Shown here one piece after another: positions 9,123 through 18,048 of a DNA stretch of 64,000 nt. Location of the stretch: NCBI RefSeq assembly GCF_022698145.1, contig NZ_JALDAX010000004.1, positions 62,001-126,000 on the forward strand. Reading direction: 5' to 3'. The notes under the pieces were generated by a model that saw nothing but the letters and a program-made list of their open reading frames with translations, ran no database searches and was not told the origin of the DNA. Position numbers and translations under genes: made by a program. The stretch is from Streptomyces spinosisporus (GTDB taxonomy: Bacteria; Actinomycetota; Actinomycetes; Streptomycetales; Streptomycetaceae). Within the stretch, counting starts at the first letter, position 1. Every line of letters begins with the position of its first letter.

Positions 9123-10793
9123 GTGTCGGAGGCGGAGGACCGCAAGCCGCAGTCGGACGAGGCCAGGGCCGCGTTCGACCCCGAGATCACATCCGAATTC
9201 GCCATTCCCGCGGGCTTCGCCGCGCCCAGGGGCGTCGCGGAGCCGGAGACCACCTCGGAGTTCGCGGTCCCCGAGGGCCTGGACGTCCAGCACCCGCACG
9301 GCGAGGAGGTGGAGGGGTCGGCGTTCAGCCCGCCGCACACCTACAGCTCCAAGCAGGCTCCCGCGGCCTTCACCCCGGGGACCGGCATCCCCGCCATCAG
9401 CCTGACCAAGGACGTGCCCTGGCAGGACCGGATGCGCACCATGCTGCGGATGCCGGTGGCCGAGCGGCCCGCGCCGGAGCATACGCCCAAGACGGAGGAG
9501 GACGGCCCCGCCGTCCCGCGCGTGCTCGACCTGACCCTGCGTATCGGCGAGCTGCTGCTGGCCGGCGGTGAGGGCGCCGAGGACGTGGAGGCCGCGATGT
9601 TCGCGGTCTGCCGTTCCTACGGCCTCGACCGCTGCGAGCCGAACGTCACCTTCACCCTGCTGTCGATCTCGCACCAGCCGTCCCTCGTCGACGACCCGGT
9701 GACGGCATCCAGGACGGTGCGGCGCAGGGCCGTCGACTACACCCGGCTCGCGGCGGTCTTCCAGCTGGTGGACGACCTCAGTGACCCGGAGACGCATCTC
9801 TCCCTGGAGGAGTCCTACCGGCGGCTCGCCGAGATCCGGCGCAACCGGCACCCGTACCCGGGCTGGGCGCTGACCCTGGCCGGGGGGCTGCTCGCGGGCG
9901 CGGCCTCCGTGCTCGTCGGCGGCGACTGGCTGGTGTTCGTGGCGGCCGCGGTGGGCGCGATGCTCGGCGACCGGCTCGCCTGGCTGTGCGCCGGGCGCGG
10001 GCTGCCGGAGTTCTACCAGTTCACGGTGGCCGCGATGCCCCCGGCGGCCATCGGGGTCGCGCTCACCGTCGCGCACGTCGACGTGAAGGCGTCCGCGGTG
10101 ATCACCGGTGGGCTGTTCGCGCTGCTGCCGGGACGGGCGCTGGTGGCGGGCGTGCAGGACGGGCTGACCGGCTTCTACATCACGGCATCCGCGCGGCTGC
10201 TGGAGGTGCTGTACCTCTTCGTCGGCATCGTCGTGGGCGTCCTGGTGGTCCTGTACTTCGGGGTGAACCTGGGCGCCAAGCTCAACCCGGACGCGGCCCT
10301 CGGCATCTCCCAGCGGCCCGCGCTGCAGATCGCCGCGTCGATGCTGCTGTCGCTGACCTTCGCGATCCTGCTGCAGCAGGAGAAGTCGACCGTGCTGTGG
10401 GTGACGCTGAACGGCGGTGTCGCATGGACGGTGTACGGCGCCCTGCACTACCCCGGCGGCCTCTCCCCCGTGGCCTCCACCGCCGTGGCGGCGGGCCTGG
10501 TGGGGCTGTTCGGGCAGCTGCTGTCGCGGTACCGCTTCGCGTCCGCGCTGCCCTACACGACGGCGGCGATCGGCCCCCTGCTGCCGGGCTCCGCGACCTA
10601 CTTCGGACTGCTCGCGACGGCGCAGAACGAGGTCGACAAGGGGCTGGTCTCCCTGGCCACGGCCGCCTCCCTGGCCATGGCCATCGCCATCGGGGTCAAC
10701 CTCGGGTCCGAGATCTCCCGGCTGTTCCTGCGGGTGCCGGGCGCGGCCAGCGCGGCGGGACGCCGGGCGGCGAAGCGGACCCGAGGGTTCTAG
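9123..10793 (+). CDS. ThrE-like threonine/serine exporter family membrane protein
   Basis: A 556-residue protein with a disordered N-terminus of about 110 residues, then a DUF1212-like domain (VLDLTLRIGELLLAGGEGAEDVE, CRSYGLDRCEPNVTFT) and about ten membrane segments. This is the fused ThrE architecture (ThrE plus ThrE-2 halves). The family exports threonine and serine; the substrate here is inferred only. I chose GTG at 9123 with AGGGAG upstream because the GTG at 9063 lies inside the ppa terminator. Its TAG stop overlaps the stop of the convergent dedA gene within the bases CTAG. Confidence 0.85.
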   Translation: MSEAEDRKPQSDEARAAFDPEITSEFAIPAGFAAPRGVAEPETTSEFAVPEGLDVQHPHGEEVEGSAFSPPHTYSSKQAPAAFTPGTGIPAISLTKDVPWQDRMRTMLRMPVAERPAPEHTPKTEEDGPAVPRVLDLTLRIGELLLAGGEGAEDVEAAMFAVCRSYGLDRCEPNVTFTLLSISHQPSLVDDPVTASRTVRRRAVDYTRLAAVFQLVDDLSDPETHLSLEESYRRLAEIRRNRHPYPGWALTLAGGLLAGAASVLVGGDWLVFVAAAVGAMLGDRLAWLCAGRGLPEFYQFTVAAMPPAAIGVALTVAHVDVKASAVITGGLFALLPGRALVAGVQDGLTGFYITASARLLEVLYLFVGIVVGVLVVLYFGVNLGAKLNPDAALGISQRPALQIAASMLLSLTFAILLQQEKSTVLWVTLNGGVAWTVYGALHYPGGLSPVASTAVAAGLVGLFGQLLSRYRFASALPYTTAAIGPLLPGSATYFGLLATAQNEVDKGLVSLATAASLAMAIAIGVNLGSEISRLFLRVPGAASAAGRRAAKRTRGF

Positions 10794-11737
10794 TAGCCCT
10801 GGTCGTACGGGTACTGCTGGTTCTGCCGGCCGCCGTACTGCTGGGGCTGCTGGTGCTGGGGCTGGTGATACTGCGGCTGCTGGTACTGGGGCTCGGGCTG
10901 CTGGTACTGCGGCTGCTGCGGCTCCTGGTACTGCGGCCTCTGGTACTGCTGCGGGGCGTACGGCTCCTGGTACTGCTGCGGATACTGCTGCTGGTGGCCC
11001 TGGTCGTCCGCCGCGGGGATGCGGCGCAGCTGGGTCGTCGCGTCGTCCATGGGCGGCTGTACATGCTGACGGGCGGGGGCCTGGGCGGGGGTCTGGGCGG
11101 CCGGCTCGGGGTTCTTCTTCGCCTTGGAGCGGGCGCGCAGGAACTCGATGGCGATCGGGATCACGGAGATCAGCACGATCAGGACGAGGATCGCCTCGAT
11201 GTTCTTGTGGACGAAGTCCACGTTGCCCAGCCACGAGCCCAGCAGCGTCACGCCCGCGCCCCACAGCACGCCGCCGATGACGTTGAACGTGATGAAGGAG
11301 CGGTACCGCATGCCGCTGACACCGGCGATGATCGGCGTGAACGTGCGCACGATGGGCACGAAGCGGGCCAGGACCAGGGACTTCGGGCCGTACTTCTCGA
11401 AGAACTCGTGCGCCTTGACCACGTTCTCCTGCTTGAACAGGCGTGAGTCGGGGCGGGTGAAGAGCGCGGGTCCGACCTTCTTGCCGAAGAAATAGCCCGC
11501 CTGGTCGCCGAGGATCGCGGCGACGCAGATCAGCAGGACGGCCGCCCACAGCGGGAAGTCCATGGTTCCCGCTGTGATCAGCAGTCCGCAGGTGAACAGC
11601 AGCGAGTCGCCCGGCAGGAAGAAGCCGATGAGCAGGCCCGACTCCGCGAAGACGATCAGGAGCAGGCCCCAGATGCCGAACGAGTCCAGGAGGTGGTTCG
11701 GATCCAGCCAGCTCGGGCCGAGGGCAAGCGTCGTCAC
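10790..11737 (-). CDS. DedA family membrane protein with Q/P/Y-rich tail
   Basis: A 315-residue protein. Residues 1-205 carry the DedA/VTT fold with FAESGLLIGFFLPGDSLLF and ARFVPIVRTFTPIIAG, both conserved family blocks, and about five membrane segments. DedA proteins are flippase-like membrane homeostasis factors; the substrate is not predictable. From about residue 247 to the end the protein consists of degenerate YQQPQ/YQEP repeats, a low-complexity cytoplasmic tail. The stop codon overlaps that of the convergent ThrE-like gene by two bases. Confidence 0.92.
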   Translation of the reverse strand: MTTLALGPSWLDPNHLLDSFGIWGLLLIVFAESGLLIGFFLPGDSLLFTCGLLITAGTMDFPLWAAVLLICVAAILGDQAGYFFGKKVGPALFTRPDSRLFKQENVVKAHEFFEKYGPKSLVLARFVPIVRTFTPIIAGVSGMRYRSFITFNVIGGVLWGAGVTLLGSWLGNVDFVHKNIEAILVLIVLISVIPIAIEFLRARSKAKKNPEPAAQTPAQAPARQHVQPPMDDATTQLRRIPAADDQGHQQQYPQQYQEPYAPQQYQRPQYQEPQQPQYQQPEPQYQQPQYHQPQHQQPQQYGGRQNQQYPYDQGY

Positions 11738-11896
11738 GGTTCCGGGCTCCCTGAGGGGTGAGAGAAGGTACGGCGTCCTTCTGCGGGCCGCACAAAGCTA
11801 TCAACGCAATGTGTCCGCCCCAGGTTCCACCGGTGTCTCCAGGATGCACTGTGCCCGGACTGGCACAAAGCTGTGAGCCTTGGACCGCCCGCTCAG

Positions 11897-11929
11897 CCGG
11901 ACCACACCCTCAACCGGACCACACCCTCA
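11897..11929. repeat. 16 bp tandem duplication across the tipA stop codon
   Basis: CCGGACCACACCCTCA occurs at 11897-11912 and again at 11914-11929, separated by one A. The second copy ends with the complement of the tipA TGA stop. It looks like a recent slippage duplication. Confidence 0.85.
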
Positions 11930-12688
11930 GGACGTCTGGCGGTCGGCGTTGGCGAGGATCGCGTCGCGCAGGTGCTCGGCGACCCCCGGGCCCATGGCGT
12001 CGTAGAACGCCTTGAAGCGCTCGTCGGAGACGTACATCTCCCCGAAGCAACGGTGCATCTCGTACGGGACCTCGAAGTAGTAGCTGCTGATGTGCTGCCG
12101 GTGTTCCTCGGCGAGGTCCATGGCCGCCTCGCCGGAGGGCTGCTCGCCGGCCGCCACGAGGGCCGCGTACCGCCGCCCCCAGTCGTCGACCTCGGCCTGG
12201 ATGCGCTTCCAGTCCTCCTTGGTGTACGTGGCGGCGCGGCGCTGCGACTCGGCGTACGCCTCCGTGTCGCCCCAGCGCGCCTCCGCCTCCTCGGCGTACT
12301 GCTCGGGATCCTTGTCGCCGAAGACCTCGAACCGCTCCTCCGGCGTGAGGTTGATGCCCATCTTCCGTGCCTCCATGGCGTTCTGAACGGCCGCCGCCAT
12401 CTTCTGCAGCTGCTCGATCCGGGCGGTCAGCAGCTCGTGCTGGCGGCGCAGATGCGCGCGCGGGTCCGCGGCCGGGTCGTCGAGCAGGGCGGCGACCTCC
12501 TCGAGCGGGAAGCCGAGCTCCCGGTAGAACAGGATCTGCTGCAGCCGGTCGAGGTCGCCGTCGCTGTAGCGCCGGTGGCCCGCGCGGTTGCGCTCGCTCG
12601 GGACGAGCAGCCCGATGGCGTCGTAGTGGTGCAGCGTGCGCACCGTGACGCCGGCGAAGCCCGCGACCTGTCCCACGGAATAGCTCAC
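11927..12688 (-). CDS. tipA: TipA, thiopeptide-responsive MerR-family regulator
   Basis: 253 residues, the exact length of TipAL. Residues 1-70 form the MerR winged HTH (SYSVGQVAGFAGVTVRTLHHYD), 76-110 a coiled coil, and 110-253 the TipAS drug-binding domain (MGINLTPEERFEVFG to YEMHRCFGEMYVSDERF). Known family behaviour: TipAL binds thiopeptides covalently through Cys214 and activates its own promoter, and TipAS is made from an internal start at Met110. Here Cys214 is present, and Met110 (12361) has GGAGG nine bases upstream, so both forms are likely. The Cys I remember at position 207 in S. lividans is Val here. GTG start with AAAGGAG upstream. Confidence 0.95.
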   Translation of the reverse strand: MSYSVGQVAGFAGVTVRTLHHYDAIGLLVPSERNRAGHRRYSDGDLDRLQQILFYRELGFPLEEVAALLDDPAADPRAHLRRQHELLTARIEQLQKMAAAVQNAMEARKMGINLTPEERFEVFGDKDPEQYAEEAEARWGDTEAYAESQRRAATYTKEDWKRIQAEVDDWGRRYAALVAAGEQPSGEAAMDLAEEHRQHISSYYFEVPYEMHRCFGEMYVSDERFKAFYDAMGPGVAEHLRDAILANADRQTS

Positions 12689-12718
12689 TTCGTCCGCTCC
12701 TTTCTCGGTACGCACTCC

Positions 12719-12749
12719 ACGGTGAGCCCTCACGTCACGTGAGGTGCAA
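12719..12749 (-). promoter_or_regulatory. tipA promoter and TipA operator
   Basis: Reading the minus strand, -35 TTGCAC (12744-12749) and -10 CACCGT (12719-12724) are separated by exactly 19 bp, the long spacer of MerR-activated promoters. The spacer contains the 17-base palindrome CCTCACGTGACGTGAGG (12728-12744). This matches the known ptipA layout (TTGCAC, 19 bp, CAGCGT) as I remember it. The tipA GTG lies about 30 bases downstream of the -10. Confidence 0.9.
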
Positions 12750-12844
12750 GCCGGTTCCCGACGGAAGTCTCCCGGGCGGCCGGGTCCCTCCGCTGCGGAC
12801 GCTTTCCGGATGTTCGCGCCGATTCGTCCGCTTATGGTGAGCCC

Positions 12845-14131
12845 GTGGCCCACGACACCGCCCAGCGGGAGCCGGCTGTCCCCGCGGCACCGGCACGCGC
12901 GCTGGTGCCGTTGATCCTGCCCGCCCTCCTGGTGGGCGTGGGCGCGAGCCTGCTGTTCGTCGGGGTGAGCGAGGCCGCCGAGCAGCTCCAGCACGTGCTG
13001 TGGAAGAACCTGCCGGACGCCCTGGGCATCGGCCGGTACTCCGTCCTGTGGATGCTCGTCATGCTCACCGCTACGGGCGTCGTGGTCGGGCTGGTGGTGT
13101 GGAAGGTGCCCGGGCACGCGGGACCGGAGCCCGCCACCCTGGGCCTGAACGCGCCCGTGCTGCCGCCCCCGGTGCTGCCGGGCCTGCTGCTGGCAACCGC
13201 GCTGATGCTGGCGGGCGGCCCGAGCCTGGGCCCCGAGAACCCGATCATCGCGGTGAACGTGGGGCTCGCCTTCTGGGCGGGGACCCGGCTGTTCCGCCGG
13301 CTGCCGGGCGGGCTGTGGCCGGCGCTGGCGGAGGCCGCGACGATCGGGGCGCTGTTCGGAACCCCGGTGGCGGCGGCGCTGGTCATCTCCGAGGCGCTGG
13401 CCGGGCGGCAGCTCAAGGGGCTGCTCTGGGACAACGTGTTCGGGCCGCTGGTGGCCGCGGGGGCGGCCGCCCTGACGACGACCCTGGTGGCGCATCCCAC
13501 CTTCGACCTGGACCTGCCCTCGTTCGGCCGGCACCCCGGCTGGGGCGATCTGCTGGCCGCGCTGGTGATCGCACCGCTGGCGGCGGCGCTCGGCATGTGC
13601 GCGGTCTACGCCTTCCCGTACGCCCACGGCGTCTTCCGGCGCCTCGGGCACCCCATGGTGGCGCTTCCCGTGGGCGGGCTGGTGCTGGGGCTACTGGCCG
13701 CCCTGGGCGGGCATCTGACGCTCTTCAAGGGGCTGGACGAGGTCGCCGAGCTGGCCCGGGACCCGGACGGCCGGTCGGCGGGCGAGTACGCGGTGCTGGC
13801 GGTGGTGAAGCTGGCCGCGCTGCTCGTCGCCGCGTCCTGCGGCTTCCGGGGCGGCCGGATCTTCCCGGCGGTGTTCGTGGGCGCCGCCTTCGGGCTGGGC
13901 GCGCACGCGCTCATACCGTCCGTTCACCCGGCGCTCGGTGTCGCCACGGGTGTCCTGGGCATGCTCCTCGCCGTCACCCGCCAGGGCTGGGTGAGCCTGT
14001 TCACGGCCGCCGTGCTGGTGTCCTCACCGGCCGTCCTCGCCCTGCTGTGCTTCGCCTCGCTGCCCGCCTGGCTGCTGGTGACCGGGCGGCCCCAGATGCA
14101 GTTGCGCGACGACGGAACCCCGGTCCGCTGA
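12845..14131 (+). CDS. ClC-family chloride channel/antiporter-like protein
   Basis: A 428-residue membrane protein with about ten hydrophobic segments. It has ClC landmarks: AGGPSLGPENPI in place of the GxEGP filter motif, retaining a Glu, and CGFRGGRIFPAVFVGAAFG near residue 337, matching the GxFxP filter region. ClC proteins are Cl-/H+ antiporters or channels. It ends 36 bp before a glutamate decarboxylase gene, suggesting an acid-resistance unit in which the ClC balances charge. It is divergent from tipA. The GTG at 12845 was chosen as the first in-frame start. Confidence 0.83.
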   Translation: MAHDTAQREPAVPAAPARALVPLILPALLVGVGASLLFVGVSEAAEQLQHVLWKNLPDALGIGRYSVLWMLVMLTATGVVVGLVVWKVPGHAGPEPATLGLNAPVLPPPVLPGLLLATALMLAGGPSLGPENPIIAVNVGLAFWAGTRLFRRLPGGLWPALAEAATIGALFGTPVAAALVISEALAGRQLKGLLWDNVFGPLVAAGAAALTTTLVAHPTFDLDLPSFGRHPGWGDLLAALVIAPLAAALGMCAVYAFPYAHGVFRRLGHPMVALPVGGLVLGLLAALGGHLTLFKGLDEVAELARDPDGRSAGEYAVLAVVKLAALLVAASCGFRGGRIFPAVFVGAAFGLGAHALIPSVHPALGVATGVLGMLLAVTRQGWVSLFTAAVLVSSPAVLALLCFASLPAWLLVTGRPQMQLRDDGTPVR

Positions 14132-14167
14132 CAGCCGTTCTTCGAAGAGACACGAGGAGACAAGGTC

Positions 14168-15568
14168 ATGGCGCTCCACAAAGGCCCGCAGAAGCCCGAC
14201 GAACGCCCGATGTCGGTCAACCCCTTCTTCGGCGAGGCCGATCCGGTCGCGGGCATGACCGAGGCACCGCCCAGACACCGGCTCCCGGACGCCCCGATGC
14301 CGTCCACGACGGCGTATCAGCTGGTGCACGACGAGCTGATGCTGGACGGCAACTCCCGGCTGAACCTGGCCACTTTCGTCACCACCTGGATGGAGCCGCA
14401 GGCCGGCGTCCTGATGGCGGAGTGCCGGGACAAGAACATGATCGACAAGGACGAGTACCCGCGCACCGCGGAGCTGGAGCGCCGCTGCGTGGCGATGCTC
14501 GCCGACCTGTGGAACGCGCCGGACCCGTCGGCCGCCGTGGGCTGTTCGACGACCGGCTCCAGCGAGGCCTGCATGCTCGCCGGGATGGCCCTCAAGCGGC
14601 GCTGGAGCAAGCGGAACCCGAAGCCGGGCGCCCGCCCGAACCTGGTGATGGGGATCAACGTCCAGGTCTGCTGGGACAAGTTCTGCAACTTCTGGGAGGT
14701 CGAGCCCCGTCTGGTCCCCATGGAGGGCGACCGCTTCCACCTCGACCCGCAGGCCGCCGCCGAGCTCTGCGACGAGAACACGATCGGCGTCGTCGGCATC
14801 CTCGGGTCGACGTTCGACGGCTCCTACGAGCCCGTCGCGGACCTGTGCGCGGCTCTCGACGCCCTCCAGGAGCGCACCGGCCTGGACATCCCCGTCCACG
14901 TGGACGGCGCCTCCGGCGGCATGATCGCGCCCTTCCTCGACGAGGACCTGGTGTGGGACTTCCGCCTCCCGCGCGTGGCGTCGATCAACACCTCGGGGCA
15001 CAAGTACGGCCTGGTCTACCCGGGCGTCGGCTGGGCGCTGTGGCGCGACAAGGAGGCGCTGCCCGAGGAGCTGGTCTTCCGCGTCAACTACCTGGGCGGC
15101 GACATGCCGACCTTCGCGCTCAACTTCTCCCGGCCCGGCGCCCAGGTGGTCGCGCAGTACTACACGTTCCTGCGGCTGGGCCGCGAGGGCTACCGGGCGG
15201 TGCAGCAGACCACCCGGGACGTGGCGCGCAGCATCGCCGAACGCGTCGAGGCGCTCGACGACTTCCGGCTGCTGACCCGGGGCGACGAGCTGCCCGTCTT
15301 CGCCTTCACGACGGCGCCGGGCGTGGAGTCGTACGACGTCTTCGACGTGTCCCGGCGGATGCGGGAGAGCGGCTGGCTGGTGCCCGCGTACACCTTCCCG
15401 CCGAACCGCGAGGACCTGTCGGTGCTGCGGGTGGTGTGCCGCAACGGCTTCTCGGCCGACCTCGCCGACCTGTTCGTGGAGGACCTCACCCGGCTGCTGC
15501 CGGAGCTGCGCCGGCAGCCGCACCCCTGGACCAGGGACAGGACGGCGGCCACCGGCTTCCACCACTAG
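14168..15568 (+). CDS. gadB: Glutamate decarboxylase
   Basis: A 466-residue PLP enzyme converting glutamate to GABA and CO2 while consuming a proton. The PLP lysine block SINTSGHKYGLVYPGVGW is visible near residue 277, with HVDGASGGMIAPF just upstream and SSEACMLAGMALKRRW at about 137. Length and motifs match bacterial GadA/B. GAGGAGACAAGGTC precedes the ATG. It follows the ClC-like gene after 36 bp on the same strand and is convergent with the ABC operon. No glutamate/GABA antiporter is seen nearby. Confidence 0.95.
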   Translation: MALHKGPQKPDERPMSVNPFFGEADPVAGMTEAPPRHRLPDAPMPSTTAYQLVHDELMLDGNSRLNLATFVTTWMEPQAGVLMAECRDKNMIDKDEYPRTAELERRCVAMLADLWNAPDPSAAVGCSTTGSSEACMLAGMALKRRWSKRNPKPGARPNLVMGINVQVCWDKFCNFWEVEPRLVPMEGDRFHLDPQAAAELCDENTIGVVGILGSTFDGSYEPVADLCAALDALQERTGLDIPVHVDGASGGMIAPFLDEDLVWDFRLPRVASINTSGHKYGLVYPGVGWALWRDKEALPEELVFRVNYLGGDMPTFALNFSRPGAQVVAQYYTFLRLGREGYRAVQQTTRDVARSIAERVEALDDFRLLTRGDELPVFAFTTAPGVESYDVFDVSRRMRESGWLVPAYTFPPNREDLSVLRVVCRNGFSADLADLFVEDLTRLLPELRRQPHPWTRDRTAATGFHH

Positions 15569-15584
15569 CGCCTGCCTTTCGAGG

Positions 15585-16346
15585 TCAGCGGCTCAGGCGC
15601 GCGAACCGCCGTACGGCCAGCGGGAAGAAGACCGCGAGCAGTCCCAGCGGCCAGAGGACGGCCGCCCACACGTGCCCCGGCTCCCCGCCGGGGCCGCCGA
15701 GCAGGTCCCGTACGGCGGTCGCGGTCCGGGACATCGGGTTCCACTCCACGACCGTGCCGAGCCAGCCCGGCATGGAGTCGGGCAGGGCGAAGGCGTTGGA
15801 CAGGAAGCCGACCGGCCAGACCAGGATCTGCACGGTCTGGACCAGCTCCGGCTTCCCGGCCACCAGGGCCAGGTGGATGCCGATCCACAGCATGGCGAAG
15901 CGGAAGAGCAGCAGCAGGCCGAGGGCGCCCAGGAACGCGGCCGGGGAGCCGTGCGCCCGCCAGCCGAGCGCCGCTGCGACAGCGACGAGGACCAGCAGGC
16001 CGAGCGCCGACTGGAGCATGTCGGCGGCCGAACGGCCCACCAGGACCGCGCCGTTGGCCATGGGAAGCGAGCGGAACCGGTCCACGACGCCCTTGTTGAG
16101 GTCCTGCGTGACGTTGAGCATCGTGCTTTCCAGACCGAAGGCCATGGTGAGCGCGAGCATGCCGGGCACGAGATAGTCGACGTAGTCGCCCTCGATCCCC
16201 CGGCCGCCGCCGACCAGGTAGCCGAACATCAGCAGCAGCATGACCGGGAAGACCAGGCCGACGAGCACCTGCACGGGCCGCCGTGCCCAGTGGGCGAGTT
16301 CGCGGCGGGTCATGGTCCAGCAGTCGGTCAGCACATGGGTGCTCAT
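15585..16346 (-). CDS. ABC-2 type transporter permease (DrrB-like)
   Basis: A 253-residue permease with six hydrophobic segments and the DrrB/ABC-2 pattern: [40 protein letters not shown] and the late [14 protein letters not shown]. It pairs with the ATPase just upstream, whose stop overlaps its ATG (ATGA, 16343-16346), so translation is coupled. Such pairs usually export antibiotics or other hydrophobic compounds. The substrate cannot be told from sequence. Confidence 0.92.
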   Translation of the reverse strand: MSTHVLTDCWTMTRRELAHWARRPVQVLVGLVFPVMLLLMFGYLVGGGRGIEGDYVDYLVPGMLALTMAFGLESTMLNVTQDLNKGVVDRFRSLPMANGAVLVGRSAADMLQSALGLLVLVAVAAALGWRAHGSPAAFLGALGLLLLFRFAMLWIGIHLALVAGKPELVQTVQILVWPVGFLSNAFALPDSMPGWLGTVVEWNPMSRTATAVRDLLGGPGGEPGHVWAAVLWPLGLLAVFFPLAVRRFARLSR

Positions 16347-17311
16347 ACGGCGGCCTCCTTCGTGTCGCCGGCCGGTTCGGCCGGTCCGGTCAGACGCAGG
16401 AACACCTCGTCGAGGGTGGGCCGGCGCACAGCGACGTCCTCCGCCTCGATGCCGGCGTCCTCCAGGGCACGTACGACACCGAAGAGCGCCGCCATGCGGT
16501 CGGCGACCGGGGCGCTGAGCAGCCTGCGGTCCGGGTCGACCGAGATCTCCGCCTTCGCCACCGGCAACAGCGCGACCGCCGCGCCCAGTTGACCCGCGTC
16601 CCGCAGGACCACGTCGATGCGGTCGCCGCCGGTGGCCGCCTTGAGCTCGTCCGCGGTGCCGTCGGCGATCACCCGGCCGGCGTCGACCACCGAGATGCGG
16701 TCGGCCAGCTGGTCGGCCTCCTCCAGGTACTGCGTGGTGAGCAGGACCGTCGTGCCGCCGCCGAGCAGGGAGCGGACCGACGCCCACACCTCGGCGCGGC
16801 CGCGCGGGTCGAGGCCGGTCGTCGGCTCGTCCAGGAAGAGCACTTGCGGGTCCCGGATCAGGGAGGCGGCCAGATCCAGCCGGCGCCGCATGCCGCCGCT
16901 GTAGGCGCGGACCGGCTTGCTGCCGGTGTCCGCGAGAGAGAAGCGCTCCAGGAGCTCGTCGGCGCGCACGCGCGCGTGGCGGGCGCCGAGGTGGTGCAGG
17001 CGGCCGAACATCTCCAGGTTCTGCCGGCCGCCCAGCTCCTCGTCGAGGGCCGCGTGCTGGCCGAGCAGCCCGATGCGCAGGCGCACCGCGCGGGCCTCGG
17101 TCAGCACGTCGTGCCCGGCCACCTCGATCCGGCCCGCGTCGGGCCGCAACAGGGTGGCCAGAATGCGCACCAGGGTCGTCTTGCCCGCGCCGTTGGGACC
17201 CAGGACCGCGTGCACCGTGCCTCGGGCGGCCGTGAGGCCGAGCCCGTCCAGGGCGGGTTTTCCGCCGTACGCCTTGCGTGCTCCGTCGACAGTGATCGCC
17301 GCGTCGGCCAC
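16343..17311 (-). CDS. ABC transporter ATP-binding protein (DrrA-like)
   Basis: A 322-residue nucleotide-binding subunit: Walker [10 protein letters not shown], signature [15 protein letters not shown], Walker [14 protein letters not shown] and H-loop region [14 protein letters not shown]. The C-terminal [12 protein letters not shown] is typical of the drug-resistance DrrA class. I chose GTG at 17311 because GGGGAG lies about 8 bases upstream; an in-frame TTG at 17332 would lie inside the control region. It lies downstream of padR and has its own likely promoter (17348-17376). Confidence 0.93.
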   Translation of the reverse strand: MADAAITVDGARKAYGGKPALDGLGLTAARGTVHAVLGPNGAGKTTLVRILATLLRPDAGRIEVAGHDVLTEARAVRLRIGLLGQHAALDEELGGRQNLEMFGRLHHLGARHARVRADELLERFSLADTGSKPVRAYSGGMRRRLDLAASLIRDPQVLFLDEPTTGLDPRGRAEVWASVRSLLGGGTTVLLTTQYLEEADQLADRISVVDAGRVIADGTADELKAATGGDRIDVVLRDAGQLGAAVALLPVAKAEISVDPDRRLLSAPVADRMAALFGVVRALEDAGIEAEDVAVRRPTLDEVFLRLTGPAEPAGDTKEAAV

Positions 17312-17347
17312 CTGCGCTCCCCGGCTAGACAAATTTGATTACTGGCG

Positions 17348-17376
17348 AAGCTAACGCCCGTCGACCAATTGGTCAA
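17348..17376 (-). promoter_or_regulatory. Promoter of the ABC operon with an overlapping palindrome
   Basis: On the minus strand, -35 TTGACC (17371-17376) and -10 TAGCTT (17348-17353) are 17 bp apart. The -35 is embedded in the perfect 12 bp palindrome GACCAATTGGTC (17363-17374). Similar 11-mers AAACTTGATTA (17375-17385) and AAATTTGATTA (17331-17341) flank the promoter, the first running into the padR stop. PadR repressors bind AT-containing dyads, so this is a plausible PadR operator (inference). Confidence 0.65.
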
Positions 17377-17382
17377 ACTTGA

Positions 17383-18024
17383 TTAGCGTGCATCTCCGTA
17401 GTGCGGACGCCCCGCCGCGTACGGGTTCTCCTGCCCCTCGGCGAGGACCCCGACGAACGGCTCGCCCTCCCCGGAGAAGGTGTAGGCCCCACCGCGGATC
17501 CGTTCGATCAGCCCGCGGGTCCACTCGGCGCCGGTGTCGGCCGAGTGGACCCAGAAGTTCATGATCTCGCCGATGTGGCCGAGCTGACCCGGGCCGTCCT
17601 CGGGCGTGTAGTACTCCGTCACGGACTTGCGCCAGGCCTCGATGCCGCGCACCCGTTCCTCCAGGAGTGCGACGACCTCCTCGCGGTCGAGGTCGACCAT
17701 GAAGCCGAGCGCGGCGGTGAGCACGTCCGGCTTCTGGTCGTACGCCGTGAGGTACTGGCGCAGCAGCCGGAAGTACTCCTCGGTGCCCCAGTCGGTGATC
17801 TCGTACTCGGTGCGCGGCGGTCCGCCGGCCGTGGACGGCGCGATCTCGTGCGCGTGCAGCAGCCCCTGCTTCGCCATCTGCTTGAGCGCGTGGTAGATCG
17901 AGCCGGGCTTGGCGTTGGACCACTCGTGCGCGCCCCAGTACTCCAGGTCGTTGCGCACCTGGTAGCCGTGGGCCCGCCCGTGCTGGCGGACCGCCCCGAG
18001 CACCAGGAGACGGATCGCTGACAT
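17383..18024 (-). CDS. PadR-family transcriptional regulator
   Basis: A 213-residue protein. Residues 1-90 are the PadR winged HTH (RLLVLGAVRQHGRAHGYQVRNDL, PGSIYHALKQMAKQGLL, RTEYEITDWGTEEYFRLL), followed by an alpha-helical C-terminal dimerisation domain. PadR proteins are usually repressors of neighbouring efflux genes and are released by the drug. It directly precedes the ABC exporter pair on the same strand with 71 bp between, containing a promoter-palindrome, so local control is likely. Confidence 0.93.
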   Translation of the reverse strand: MSAIRLLVLGAVRQHGRAHGYQVRNDLEYWGAHEWSNAKPGSIYHALKQMAKQGLLHAHEIAPSTAGGPPRTEYEITDWGTEEYFRLLRQYLTAYDQKPDVLTAALGFMVDLDREEVVALLEERVRGIEAWRKSVTEYYTPEDGPGQLGHIGEIMNFWVHSADTGAEWTRGLIERIRGGAYTFSGEGEPFVGVLAEGQENPYAAGRPHYGDAR

Positions 18025-18048
18025 GGGGCCAGCGTAGGACCCTTGACG

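Noticed and set aside
9012..11849. A 945-codon open frame on the minus strand
   Set aside because: It is antisense to the ThrE-like gene and out of frame with dedA; no domain is recognisable.
13000..16176. A 1058-codon open frame on the plus strand
   Set aside because: It runs out of frame through the ClC-like and decarboxylase genes and antisense to the ABC permease; its composition is the Arg/Gly/Ala bias typical of GC-rich shadow frames.
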